Below are positions 22,501 to 28,792 of a stretch of DNA of 31,949 nucleotides, one piece after another. The stretch is taken from positions 1 to 31,949 of the forward strand of contig CAXNAA020000043.1 of assembly GCA_964200075.2 (NCBI GenBank), written 5' to 3'. Below the pieces are notes generated by a model. That model made no database searches. It was not told where the DNA came from and worked only from the letters and a program-made list of their open reading frames with translations. The position numbers were made by a program, and so were the translations under genes. Source of the DNA: Sphacelaria rigidula (taxonomy: Eukaryota > Phaeophyceae > Sphacelariales). Numbering within the stretch: position 1 is the first letter of the stretch; the number at the start of each line of letters is the position of its first letter.

Positions 22501-25500
22501 GCAAAAACATATGTGAAGACGTTTTTTTGTGACATCGAGTTATACACCAAACCATGATACTTCGTAGAAAAACTGCGATCATCCTCAAACTTGACAATAT
22601 AATGGATATGGGTGCTTCAAATGGAGAGAAACCATCGGTACAGAATATTTCGAAGTTTATCCTTTACCTACCGGCTACCGGGGTCGCGGCGTGAAGGCCC
22701 GCAGAAGTCGGTAGAGAATGCTTCATGATGAAAGAAATCATTTTTCCTGGTCCTGAGGTGGTCCAAGAGACGTTTGTACGAAACTGTGTTGCGTAGCTCG
22801 AAAACCTGATCCCAAATGGTCGATGCAGGCTTGATGCAGACTTGAACGCGCCAGAAAAAGGTCGGTCCGATACTGAAGAGCTAAAATTAGGGGGTTCAGG
22901 AGATCGTCTTTAACCCTTGACCCACACATCAGGCCGATGTATCACGCAGGTTTTTGGAGTTTTATCCTGAAAGTTCGCACACGTGTTCTATGGGATATTG
23001 CAACACTTTGCATGGATGGACTTTTCCATTGTTTTTTTTACCCAGATGTCCGGGGTCCCACTTGACCATATGACACCACATACTCCCGGGACCCCGAATA
23101 TCTGGCGGAATGAAGAAAGAATGAAAAAATGCACGAAAAAAATTCTGAATGCCCATAGTACACGTGTGCAAAATTTCAACTCCAAAAAATCGCATGAGGT
23201 CCCATGGGGGAATGAATTTTGGGCGTCCACCCTGAAACAGGCTGCAGTGTGTATGGGTTTTATCGCTGCTTTCCTTTCCTTGGTGTCTGAGTTCTGTTTC
23301 GAAGCTGCTTCCTTCGCTCTATAGTGCCTGCTATATTTTCTTTCTAATCGTTATCCAGAGGCAGTTTGATGCCTTACTTCGCCAGGAATCATGGGTGAGA
23401 GCCCATGCCCAAATAGTATGGTCCGAAATAGCTGACCCACGATTTGCTCCCACGACGTTTCGTTTTGTTTTGTTTTGTTGTCGCGCGTGGGTGCATGTGG
23501 TTTTGTTCACGGTGTCTTTTTACCCGAAGCCATGCTGGAGTGCCATGCCCTTTCCTGGTTCGTTATTGTGGTAGTGTTCGTAGTTCTTCTCGCTCTAATT
23601 CCTTTCCCTTCCTGCTTGGTTTTTCTCTCCAGTTGTTGGTTTTGTTCGCCCAGGTTTTTATTCATCCGCCCACGCCTTTCGCCTGTTTTATTTTCCGTTA
23701 CTTTTCCATTCTTCTCTTTCTGGGTGAGCGTTTCCCGTTTGATTCACGTCGGGTAAGTCTTTTCTTTGAATATTTCCCCCGCGCTCCGGTGGTGTAATGG
23801 CCTGGCTGTCGCCATTAGGGTGGAGAGATCGAGGGTTCGATTCCCCATGCGTTGGGTTTTTTCTTCGTAGTATCTGATTTCCACCGTGAAAAGCGCGAAA
23901 ACGTGAGTAAACAAAGTAGTTCACTGAGTTCGTGTGAGGTGAGTTGACCCGGTGCGGGAGTGCTGATAGTCATGACCCAACCCGCGAGACCAAAATGCAA
24001 GCGTGTACCAGGGAGAGATGGCTCAACCCCTTTGAACCACGGACTCGTCCCGAGGAAGGGAGGGGGTTCAAAGTGCGACAAATAAAGATGAGAAACAATG
24101 ACGACGGCTGGGTACCTTTTGTGTACCTTGGGGGCCGCTTAATATGCGACATTCAATGAACTCATCCGATCAACCAAGCGAGGTCCGCACGATAAAAGTA
24201 GACCATACTGTAGGCGCGATCGGTGGTTTCTGGCGGTCGTCCTCTGAACGTCTAGCCTCGCATGACCCCTGCGGGCATTAAGGCAAGAACTAAGGTATTT
24301 ATTACTCATGAGGACATCACAGTCTGCGACTGCTTGCCTCAGTCCATGCTTGCTACGATACCTAGGTGATGATACATGGGTCCCTCGCCGATGCGCTTCT
24401 GGAGGCAGAGTGCCTTGGCGGCACCCTTTGTGACCAGGATTGCACCGTCGTTTTCTGTCATACCCGGCACTTGGGAGACGCCATCACTACCCTTGTGTTG
24501 GTACCGTTACCGTCGTGTCGTGTCGTGTCGTGTCGTGTTTAAGTGGGGCTAAAAAATCATCTTTGCTCTTGTCAAGCTGCTGGTTGCTGTCTCCCGTGTT
24601 TCGTCTTGGTCTTCGTCCCCTCTTTCCGTCTCTTTCAAATTTGATGGGACCGTTTCTACCTGGGGATCGTAGGGAGTCCGAGGACGTGCCTGAGATAGAA
24701 GCAGAGGATGGCGGGCATGCGCACGACCATGCTCATTCACATGGCCGCGGTGATAATGGCAACGCCAACGCGGAAGGTGCGGGTGCAATAGGACGTTACC
24801 CTACAAACTTCACGATTTCATTCGTGTTGCCCTCGACAAACTACAGTTAGTGCGGTCGCACCAGGTGTTGTTATGTCGCACTCGCATATGTTGCTGTCGT
24901 GGGGAGGGGTGCAGCTGCGTGAGTCCTCGCCAGATGCCATGTGACGTGTTGAGTTTCGGATGATGTCGCTTTCTGCAACCTTCGTGTACAAGTCCTGCGA
25001 TGAAGAGGGATATTGGACATGACCACTCTCGTGCTTGTGTTTGCTATGGCTCTGGGGACCACGATCGTGTCAAGTGTGTGACGTTACGAAGGTTGCACGG
25101 AAAGTTCTCCTGTATGAGGTACAATATAACATACAGGCTGCGTAAGGTATTGCCCTCGATGCTACCACACATGGATCAGGTGTTACCCGGTGTCGCGTGA
25201 ATGGGATTGCGGAAGATTTCGAATGATACCGACTTCGGACCACCGTGTTTGCAACTCCGTAGTGCTGGAAGACGTAGTTATGACACTCGCATACCCTTCC
25301 ACTCGGCGACGGTAGGCATGACCATGACAATCGTGTTGGGGATGGCACCTGCGCGGAAGGTACTGTACGTCGGTGCCCACTCGTGTAGTGAATAGTGGTG
25401 CCCACTTCTCTGCCAATACGAACACACTTCCGATTTTATCTCATCCGTGACCCACCTTTCTCAAGTTGCGCATTTTCATTATACTCGTTGGTGTCTCGCA

Positions 25501-26915
25501 TGTACTCTCAAACCGCCAATTTCATGTCCCTCGTACAGGTAGTTTTTCATTTTTTGTCAGAGCGTCCGCTGTTTCTCTCGTGTTGCTTCGGCCTTCCTCG
25601 TGACGAATGTGGTTATTTGATGTATCTCCCCATTCTTTCTGCGATGTCCCGGAGTGCACAGTTCGATGTCTATTAATACTTGGCTCGGACGTGCCGCAGG
25701 CAATACTCACGATGGTGAGCAGGAGCAGGATCACAAAGACATCGGTGGATGCACACTGAACCATGACCACACGGGTCACGATCACAGCAGTCGACACAGC
25801 AGCCAGGCAAGCCGTGTAGGAGGACTCTTGGGCGTGTTCATGATGTTCCAGAAAAATCGGCTTCCTAAATCATGGCTCCAAGTCTGATCTTGTTTGATGT
25901 CCATACCCCTCCTGCGTATTTTCTGCCTGTCGTAGCTTCAATACTTTTCATCGATCTTTCATTCCAGACTTCGATTCTGATGTGAGTCGCTGATCCGGGT
26001 CTTCGTTTCCCGCAGGTGGGTACGTTTTCACTCGTGAAGCCGTCGACGGAGGTACTGGCGTTGCCTTTCGCTCGATGGGTACGATCGCTGGCTTTTCTCC
26101 CGAAGGAGAAGGGAACGCTGTTTCGATCCAAGGCTGTGCTTGCCGTTGCCGGCTCTGACCGGAAACTCGTCTTTCACGCTGTGTCCGACGTCATGGAGAG
26201 GTGAGAGATGACACCGACTCGGCCGGCCTTTGCAGTGCTTCGTTCGGCGTCTCTGTTTGCGTAGTTGCCCGCTTGTGTACTGAGGCAACGGTGTAGTGGT
26301 GTACTCCGGGCGTTTTTTCCCCCTAGATTCGTGTCATGATCTTTTCGTGTTGATGGCCGAAATGTTGTTCTCCAAGCAGTGTTCGACGCAATGCAGAGGT
26401 TGGCAACGGCGATTGTTGCTGTGCGGCGTCGCCTGTCGTGTCATCCTCTACCAACCCTTCAAAATATTTATGAGAACAACGCATGCGCATTGTTTCGCCA
26501 GGTTCCTTTGGTGGGATGAAGCCGTTTGTTGCTGTGGTTGTGTTTGACCCCTCTTCTCTTTTCTTCGGGTAGTAACACCTGCTCCGCAGTAAAAGTTGTT
26601 GTTGTTATTGTTTTCCAATGTCGAAGATGTTGATCCCGTGCAGTAGGTTGTCGTGTTTGCTTGGTTGATTGAATTTCCCTGGTTGTAAAATGTCAGCCTC
26701 CTTCAGGGACATGAACGTATACCTATCCACGTTTGATTTTCGCCATAAAACGCAGGCGAGAGGCTGGTCGTTGGGGGACAGGGGAGGACAGAAGCTGCCG
26801 CATCGTCTTTATCGGGAAGCGCCTGGATAAGGCTTTCTTGGAAGAAGGCTTTAACGCTACTTCCAGGTGCGTAGTCCATTTTTCAGGACATTATCATGCG
26901 ACAAGGAGCCTGTGA
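7406..26915 (+). CDS. COG0523/CobW-family GTPase, putative metallochaperone (gene 1, ten exons)
   Basis: Proposed joins: 7406-7540, 8127-8243, 14990-15046, 16052-16282, 16938-17132, 18369-18514, 24673-24776, 25700-25815, 26016-26200, 26756-26915. Together they give 481 codons plus stop with every junction in phase and GT-AG at every intron. The protein has a P-loop GFLGAGKTT, the metal-binding GCMCC loop followed by [15 protein letters not shown] (Walker B region), NKVD (guanine specificity, split across the exon 5/6 junction), a histidine-rich loop and the CobW C-terminal domain ending in [13 protein letters not shown]0523 proteins are G3E P-loop GTPases that deliver metals, often zinc, to client enzymes. 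The histidine loop fits zinc or another transition metal, but the client is unknown. The order matches the plant/bacterial-type COG0523 layout. The start is uncertain: ATG 7406 is in frame with exon 1, but a good acceptor at 7443-7444 would allow an upstream exon and a targeting peptide. No key residue is missing. Confidence 0.88.
7541..8126 (+). other. Gene 1 intron 1
   Basis: 586 bp, GT-AG. Nothing recognisable inside. Confidence 0.7.
8127..8243 (+). CDS. Gene 1 exon 2 (P-loop)
   Basis: 39 codons, phase 0 to 0, acceptor CGCGCAG, donor GAG/GTGAGA. Encodes [20 protein letters not shown] and ends [19 protein letters not shown] is the Walker A motif, and the NEFGE that ends this exon is the family signature that precedes the metal loop. 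Confidence 0.95.
8244..9322 (+). other. Gene 1 intron 2, 5' part
   Basis: No gene of its own. Two related stretches (about 8767-8815 and 9225-9300, sharing GTGAGACTGT and CAGCA words) may be very decayed copies of exon 2; see the relic entry. Confidence 0.4.
9225..9300 (+). pseudogene. Possible relic of gene 1 exon 2
   Basis: One frame reads [17 protein letters not shown], which lines up with [20 protein letters not shown] if about six residues are deleted in the P-loop. The DNA match is weak (about 9 of 15 bases at the VP(V/I)T start, better over AAGACNACG). The hAT-type element starts 31 bp further on. I hold this loosely. Confidence 0.25.
9331..10600. mobile_element. Non-autonomous hAT-type DNA transposon
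   Basis: 1,270 bp. The left end TAGAGTTCGGTATTGGGT (9331-9348) matches the reverse complement of the right end (10583-10600) at 17 of 18 bases. The right end then repeats TATTGGG once more before the match resumes. TAGAG fits the hAT terminal consensus (C/T)AGNG, and the 8-bp duplication supports hAT. Subterminal zones are AT-rich and carry repeated CGCATAAG/CTTATGCG and GATATCC-like words, typical of transposase binding sites. The inner frames (9509-9754, 10022-10318) show no transposase, dimerisation or zinc-finger motif, so it would need a transposase in trans. The intact duplication suggests fairly recent insertion. Confidence 0.85.
10226..10288. repeat. Duplicated GTCAGTGAGGGTTARCCCC motif
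   Basis: The 19-base string occurs at about 10226 and 10264 within the hAT-type element, about 38 bp apart. The second copy forms a hairpin GTGAGGG/CCCCTCAC. It resembles the end of the direct repeat at 5387-5405. Confidence 0.6.
10609..12010 (+). other. Gene 1 intron 2, middle part
   Basis: Includes an open frame of 151 codons (10764-11219) and several overlapping ones with hydrophobic or arginine-rich content, none of them recognisable. They may be fragments of an old insertion; I see no complete gene. Confidence 0.35.
12011..12650. repeat. Diverged repeat cluster (X and Y units)
   Basis: Unit X (GCAGCCTTGGCATATGGTACTG type) is at 12011-12072 and again at 12565-12627. Unit Y (ATGCGTGGTCAATG followed by ATGACTA, GCAAG, ATGAGTAC and a C run) is at 12130-12211 and 12450-12536. 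All four are in the same orientation. Y-type copies also occur at 17351-17393 and, on the minus strand, at 31900-31940, so Y is a dispersed family. No coding content. Confidence 0.65.
12741..12959. mobile_element. Small foldback element with central cruciform
   Basis: The ends TGTATTGGGTAGG (12741-12753) and CCTACCCAACACA (12947-12959) are inverted, 12 of 13 matching. Near the centre, TACTCGGATAATGGGTAGAG (12828-12847) pairs with 12866-12885 at 17 of 20 bases around an 18-base loop. The left end (TATTGGGT then TTCGAAAAT) resembles the right terminus of the hAT-type element. No clear target duplication. Confidence 0.5.
12963..14828 (+). other. Gene 1 intron 2, 3' part
   Basis: No gene seen. 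A 169-codon minus-strand frame (12875-13384) overlaps the foldback and has no recognisable motif. Confidence 0.35.
14829..14862 (+). pseudogene. Probable relic of gene 1 exon 3
   Basis: Reads [11 protein letters not shown] against [11 protein letters not shown] of exon 3; about 18 of the first 27 bases match, including GTG and ATTGATG. It sits 128 bp upstream of exon 3 in the same orientation. The base pair before the first codon is TG, not AG, so the acceptor is lost. Short, hence moderate confidence. Confidence 0.45.
14990..15046 (+). CDS. Gene 1 exon 3 (57-bp microexon)
   Basis: Found by looking for the piece that must connect NEFGE to the CxCC exon. It encodes [19 protein letters not shown] (19 residues), matching the family's ID..L(L/V)...E segment. 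It is phase 0 to 0 and flanked by AATAG and GTGTGT. The introns on either side are 6,746 and 1,005 bp, so automated gene callers could easily miss it. The acceptor has a poor pyrimidine tract. Confidence 0.8.
15047..16051 (+). other. Gene 1 intron 3
   Basis: 1,005 bp. Apart from the exon 4 relic at 15662-15725 I see nothing specific. Confidence 0.6.
15662..15725 (+). pseudogene. Probable relic of gene 1 exon 4 start
   Basis: CTACAG followed by a stretch aligning to the first bases of exon 4: about 18 of 27 match around CAACGG and TGCTGC. After a gap of about 20 bases, GGGTTGGCGTTT matches GGGTGCGTTTG. One frame still reads SNGGSCCGL against DNGCMCCTV. The acceptor is kept, but a one-base deletion shifts the frame. 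Lies about 390 bp upstream of exon 4. Confidence 0.5.
16052..16282 (+). CDS. Gene 1 exon 4 (CxCC metal loop and Walker B)
   Basis: 77 codons. Begins [24 protein letters not shown] is the conserved metal-binding loop. A lineage-specific low-complexity insert (about 25 residues, Gly/Glu/Asn/Asp-rich, about 16138-16212) separates it from [19 protein letters not shown]. Donor CAG/GTACAG. Confidence 0.95.
16283..16937 (+). other. Gene 1 intron 4
   Basis: 655 bp with GT-AG ends. No independent gene. The overlapping open frames here come from read-through into exon 5. Confidence 0.6.
16938..17132 (+). CDS. Gene 1 exon 5 (GTPase domain)
   Basis: 65 codons, phase 0 to 0. Contains [19 protein letters not shown], then an acidic Glu/Met-rich insert, then [17 protein letters not shown]. 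The terminal NK is the first half of the NKxD guanine-specificity motif. A decayed twin lies about 750 bp downstream (17860-17969). Confidence 0.95.
17351..17393 (+). repeat. Dispersed Y-type repeat copy
   Basis: GGTCAATTCACC then AAGGCAAGCAACAAATGAGT and a C run. Near-identical to the core at 12181-12200, apart from a small internal deletion. Confidence 0.65.
17860..17969 (+). pseudogene. Relic of gene 1 exon 5
   Basis: The 3' part of exon 5 is repeated here in the same orientation. Over 70 aligned bases ending at the donor, roughly 54 are identical, and one frame reads [19 protein letters not shown] against [20 protein letters not shown] one-base insertion just before the donor disrupts NK. 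Similarity continues weakly into the intron (a TGTCTTCGGA-like string against TGTTTCGGA). This is a DNA-level copy with flanking intron sequence, not a retrocopy. Confidence 0.85.
18138..18212 (+). pseudogene. Relic of gene 1 exon 6
   Basis: Roughly 50 of 68 bases match exon 6 without gaps. It reads [11 protein letters not shown], stop, SINRSA against [18 protein letters not shown]. The stop is TGA where exon 6 has CGA, a typical CpG decay. A deletion of about 4 bases lies before the match, next to the old acceptor. Located between the exon 5 relic and the real exon 6. Confidence 0.85.
18369..18514 (+). CDS. Gene 1 exon 6 (GTPase domain end)
   Basis: Begins [20 protein letters not shown], completing NKVD across the junction, and ends [10 protein letters not shown] with the last codon split (phase 2, AG/GTTAGT). 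The tail [15 protein letters not shown] is the usual end of the CobW GTPase domain. A decayed twin lies about 150 bp upstream (18138-18212). Confidence 0.95.
18515..19033 (+). other. Gene 1 intron 6, 5' part
   Basis: No gene of its own. An open frame at 18811-19026 is lysine/arginine-rich near its C-terminus and immediately precedes the LINE endonuclease. It may be the decayed 5' end of that element. Confidence 0.4.
19034..22050 (+). mobile_element. Dead RTE-like LINE retrotransposon
   Basis: A collinear but frameshifted endonuclease and reverse transcriptase. The endonuclease starts [10 protein letters not shown] (19034), with LQE near 19160, GLAVKE near 19265 and AYAPTD near 19389. RT motifs follow: [12 protein letters not shown] (20333-20368), [10 protein letters not shown] (20731-20760), [10 protein letters not shown] then FRMVHEGM (20797-20850), PLLFNMF (about 20937) and the active-site box. 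The normal YADD reads CAND (about 21126-21137), losing one catalytic aspartate. KYIYLGDA (about 21323) is the box after it. Several frameshifts and stops separate these pieces. The HDGM/FIDL style fits RTE or related CFDP2-like elements, but placement needs a tree. Same strand as the host gene, inside intron 6. The 3' end is not sharply defined. Confidence 0.85.
22051..22950 (+). other. Gene 1 intron 6, unassigned stretch
   Basis: No recognisable coding or repeat structure. Confidence 0.4.
22951..23189. mobile_element. Large foldback element in intron 6
   Basis: The arms at 22951-23059 and 23088-23189 are inverted copies. Anchors: TTTTTGGAGTT with AACTCCAAAAA; CACACGTGT with CTATGGG on the left against CCCATAG with ACACGTGTG on the right; and the inner stem CCAGATGTCCGGGGTCCC (23042-23059) against GGGACCCCGAATATCTGG (23088-23105). 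The loop is 28 bp. The outer arm (TGGAGTTG.AATTTTG) resembles the arm of the foldback at 737-963, so the two may belong to one family. Non-coding; the open frames on both strands are mirror translations. Confidence 0.75.
23459..23480 (+). repeat. (GTTTT)n microsatellite
   Basis: Several tandem GTTTT units. Confidence 0.7.
23783..23855 (+). mobile_element. tRNA-derived SINE head
   Basis: An A box TGGTGTAATGG (23790-23800) and a B box GGTTCGATTCC (23834-23844) lie at tRNA-like spacing, as in RNA polymerase III promoters. The would-be acceptor strands (GCTCCGG and TGCGTTG) do not pair and the T stem has mismatches, so this is not a functional tRNA gene. It sits in the gene's orientation inside intron 6. 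The 3' body and tail of the SINE are not defined. Confidence 0.6.
23856..24511 (+). other. Gene 1 intron 6, 3' part
   Basis: May include the body of the SINE. A small inverted pair, CCCCTTTGAACC with GGGGGTTCAAAG (about 24027-24074), is visible. No gene. Confidence 0.4.
24512..24537 (+). repeat. (GTCGT)5 microsatellite
   Basis: Five tandem GTCGT units plus one base, 135 bp upstream of gene 1 exon 7. Confidence 0.85.
24673..24776 (+). CDS. Gene 1 exon 7 (histidine-rich loop, first half)
   Basis: Completes the split Arg codon, then reads [28 protein letters not shown] and NANAEG. The acceptor is GATCGTAG; donor GAAG/GTGCGG leaves one base over. The entry and exit phases fit exons 6 and 8 exactly. 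The acidic-then-His character is typical of the metal-binding linker between the two CobW domains. Confidence 0.82.
24998..25075 (+). pseudogene. Possible relic of gene 1 exon 7 (copy a)
   Basis: GATGAAGAGGGATATTGGAC aligns with the GATAGAAGCAGAGGATGGCG of exon 7, and one frame reads [20 protein letters not shown], a His-containing parallel to [15 protein letters not shown]. The match needs gaps. It could also be an independent His-rich stretch. Confidence 0.4.
25316..25359 (+). pseudogene. Short twin of gene 1 exon 7 (copy b)
   Basis: Bounded by GGTAG and GAAG/GTACTG. It reads [15 protein letters not shown] after one base, matching the second half of exon 7 ([10 protein letters not shown]...AEG). 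It is 44 bases against 104, and both leave remainder 2 on division by 3 with the same entry and exit phases. Swapping it for exon 7 would therefore keep frame, while including both would not. It is either a relic or a mutually exclusive exon giving a shorter histidine loop. Confidence 0.55.
25700..25815 (+). CDS. Gene 1 exon 8 (histidine-rich loop, second half)
   Basis: Completes a Gly codon, then [32 protein letters not shown] and SQASR. Acceptor TGCCGCAG, donor CGT/GTAGGA, exit phase 0. Together exons 7 and 8 provide about a dozen histidines. Confidence 0.82.
26016..26200 (+). CDS. Gene 1 exon 9 (CobW C-terminal domain)
   Basis: Begins VGTFSLVKP and contains [38 protein letters not shown] and VMER. 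This is the CobW C-terminal beta-alpha domain. Acceptor TTTCCCGCAG, donor GAGAG/GTGAGA, phase 2. Confidence 0.92.
26201..26755 (+). other. Gene 1 intron 9
   Basis: 555 bp, GT-AG. Apart from the exon 9 relic nothing is recognisable. Confidence 0.7.
26349..26398 (+). pseudogene. Relic of gene 1 exon 9 (3' part)
   Basis: Reads [17 protein letters not shown] against [17 protein letters not shown], with 26 of the last 37 bases identical and the donor GAG/GT kept at the same codon phase. Substitutions are mostly conservative at the protein level (F/L, H/Q, E/Q). The 5' part of the exon is missing or unrecognisable. Lies about 150 bp after exon 9. Confidence 0.75.
26756..26915 (+). CDS. Gene 1 exon 10 (C-terminus)
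   Basis: Contains [19 protein letters not shown] then LEEGFNAT, the standard end of the family (FIGK.L....LE.GF.A). Read through, it adds about 16 residues and stops at 26913-26915. A strong donor-like CCAG/GTGCGT at 26867 could instead splice to an unseen final exon, so the last residues are uncertain. Confidence 0.85.
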
Positions 26916-28021
26916 GTTTTGAAAAGCTAACCAAACATATCCAACGCAATGGTCAGCAGTTTCGAGAGTTTGGGTAAGGTTGTTCCAGATCTACGCTGGT
27001 TTAGCACTTGGAGTATATTGGTGTACAATACTCCAGGTATCTAGATGTTTCTATCATCGGTTCCGGAGAGAATTCGATTCGCTTGTTTTGAGAAGTCTAC
27101 AACGGAGTTGACACGCTGATCACTCACGCCCTTGCATCATGCTCTTGCGCCGCGAAGCCACCGAACCAAGCGCATCTGACCTGGGGTGACATCCTCTCAT
27201 CCCTCTTGCCCCCCGCCGGATTTGATCGATATATTTATTGTGGCGCATTAACTGGCCCCCAACGGATCCGGCGATGATCACGAGATGAATGCTCCCATGC
27301 TAGACAACAAGGAAACGTTCGCTGCAGGCAAGTCGAGAAAGCGAAACAAGGGTGGACCAGACGTGAGACGCTCAACACTGAACAATGAACAAGCAGGAGA
27401 GAGTGAAGTGCAGCAGAGTAGTCTGAGTAGGGAGAGATTGGCCTGAGAGGAGGGCGGTAACTCTTCAACCGTCGGAGGGGCCTATTCGTGGAGTCGGCAT
27501 GATTTTCACTTGAAAAAGGAGCGAAAATGATGCCGCTTCAACGCATGTACGCCTCCGGCGGTCAAAGGGCCACGTCTAGTTACCAGAAGAACAGAGACGA
27601 GCGAAGAGTAGGATGCGCAAAATTAATCGAACAGAAGACATGGCAACGCCATGCCATGCGAAACACACCGCGGAGAGCATGTGTATTCTGAGCACAAGTA
27701 AAAGACAGGACGAACGCTACAGTCAAGCGAAATGTGACTTGTCGGCGCTTGAGAGATAGCACAAACAGAACTCTCTCTTCATCCAAGGAGATACGAAATA
27801 GTGGCCCGTCAGCGCTGCAGAGATGAAAGTGTTGGCCTTTCGGCAGCCCAGAAATGTCTTTGCCGATTTCTCAGGGAAAAGGTGAAGGATAAAACTGTTA
27901 CATATATAGAGGTTCGTCACACTTTCGACCGATCCTCTTCCCAAACAGAAGACTCCAAATGCACCTGCCGGCTTTCGAACGCGCATTCCTCCGACGCCCG
28001 AGCGGATGTTAGCACACCCTG
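26916..28021. other. Intergenic between gene 1 and gene 2
   Basis: Apart from the exon 10 relic I see no gene. Short open frames on both strands lack recognisable content. The polyadenylation region of gene 1 should lie here. Confidence 0.4.
27044..27113 (+). pseudogene. Possible relic of gene 1 exon 10
   Basis: After CTCCAG, one frame reads DVSIIGSGENSIRLF, stop, EVYN, comparable to [19 protein letters not shown]. About 16 of 26 bases match over the last part. It follows the gene's last exon by about 130 bp. Weak on its own, but in the expected position given the other twins. Confidence 0.4.
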
Positions 28022-28117
28022 GACAAAAGATTCTATTGTAAAAAAATGTACTGCGTACAGTATGGAATCTTTTGTCTGTTGCAATAGGCGCAATAGTCGA
28101 TACTGTATGCAGTACAC
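28022..28117. other. Nested hairpins upstream of gene 2
   Basis: GACAAAAGATTC (28022-28033) and GAATCTTTTGTC (28065-28076) form a perfect 12-bp stem. Within its loop, TGTACTGCGTACAGTA (28047-28062) is itself near-palindromic, and it is also the reverse complement, one mismatch apart, of TACTGTATGCAGTACA (28101-28116). So two alternative foldings exist. It could be a decayed transposon end, a regulatory cruciform or a structured RNA. No known family recognised. Confidence 0.6.
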
Positions 28118-28792
28118 TTCTTGACCGTGTATTCTTTAGTCCGGGGTATGGATGTTAGTTATACTATTTTTGTTGAGACTCCTGGGGCGCGGCGTTGTGT
28201 TCGCTATCCATGTTGCCTTGTAGAAACCAACAGCTTGCTTGTCGTCCAGAACGTCCACGTTGGATTTGGGGCGACGCGGTGTTGAAGATCTGGCAACTAA
28301 TAGTGAAAATGCCTGCCGCAACTTGGACACACCTCTTTTCCGCCCTTGACACTTTTAACCTTTGCCTCCCTCTTCTCCGAGGCAGTTGTCGGTCTCAAGA
28401 CATGAACTCATATCTCCCCCTGTACACGCTTTGCACTTTGTTATCGCGGATCGGATCATGACCAACATTCCCGCACGCTATGGATTCTCGTCCCCACGAT
28501 TTCAAGCGCGGAAATATCAATTACTCGTCAGAGAGAAGAAAAGAGAAGAAGACATGGGACATGTGTCGGGATTCAAGCCGACCGTTTGGCGTCTTTTAGC
28601 CGTACTGATTAGAGGACCGGGGCGCGGTGACCTGATTGGTCTCCAGGTAACGCCGTAGGATTTATCAGCTCTTTGCATATCGTGTTCGAGTATCTCTACG
28701 TTTACTGTCGGTTAGGCGTGACGGTGCTTCATGGATCTGTGGACAGAAGAGGACAAAAGTGCTGTCACGAGTCGAACGCTGTTGGTTCTCGC
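28118..28792. other. Region upstream of gene 2
   Basis: Contains an alternative possible first exon for gene 2: ATG 28458 (MTNIPARYGFSSPRF...), 63 codons, ending CTCCAG/GTAACG at 28646. I cannot join it confidently to 28793-29134. Otherwise nothing recognised. Confidence 0.3.

Larger units (their letters stand above)
24777..25699 (+). other. Gene 1 intron 7
   Basis: 923 bp. Holds two histidine-rich relics of exon 7 and an inverted pair, CTGCAACCTTCG (about 24974) with CGAAGGTTGCA (about 25088), which encloses the first relic. Confidence 0.6.

Noticed and set aside
23783-23855. Functional tRNA gene
   Set aside because: A and B boxes are present, but the acceptor strands do not pair and the T stem is mismatched. 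Kept only as a SINE head.
26867-26886. 20-nt intron (GTGCGT to TTTTTCAG) after gene 1 exon 10
   Set aside because: The ends look right and the downstream frame stays open, but 20 nt is far below a workable spliceosomal intron. Read-through to the stop at 26915 is simpler.
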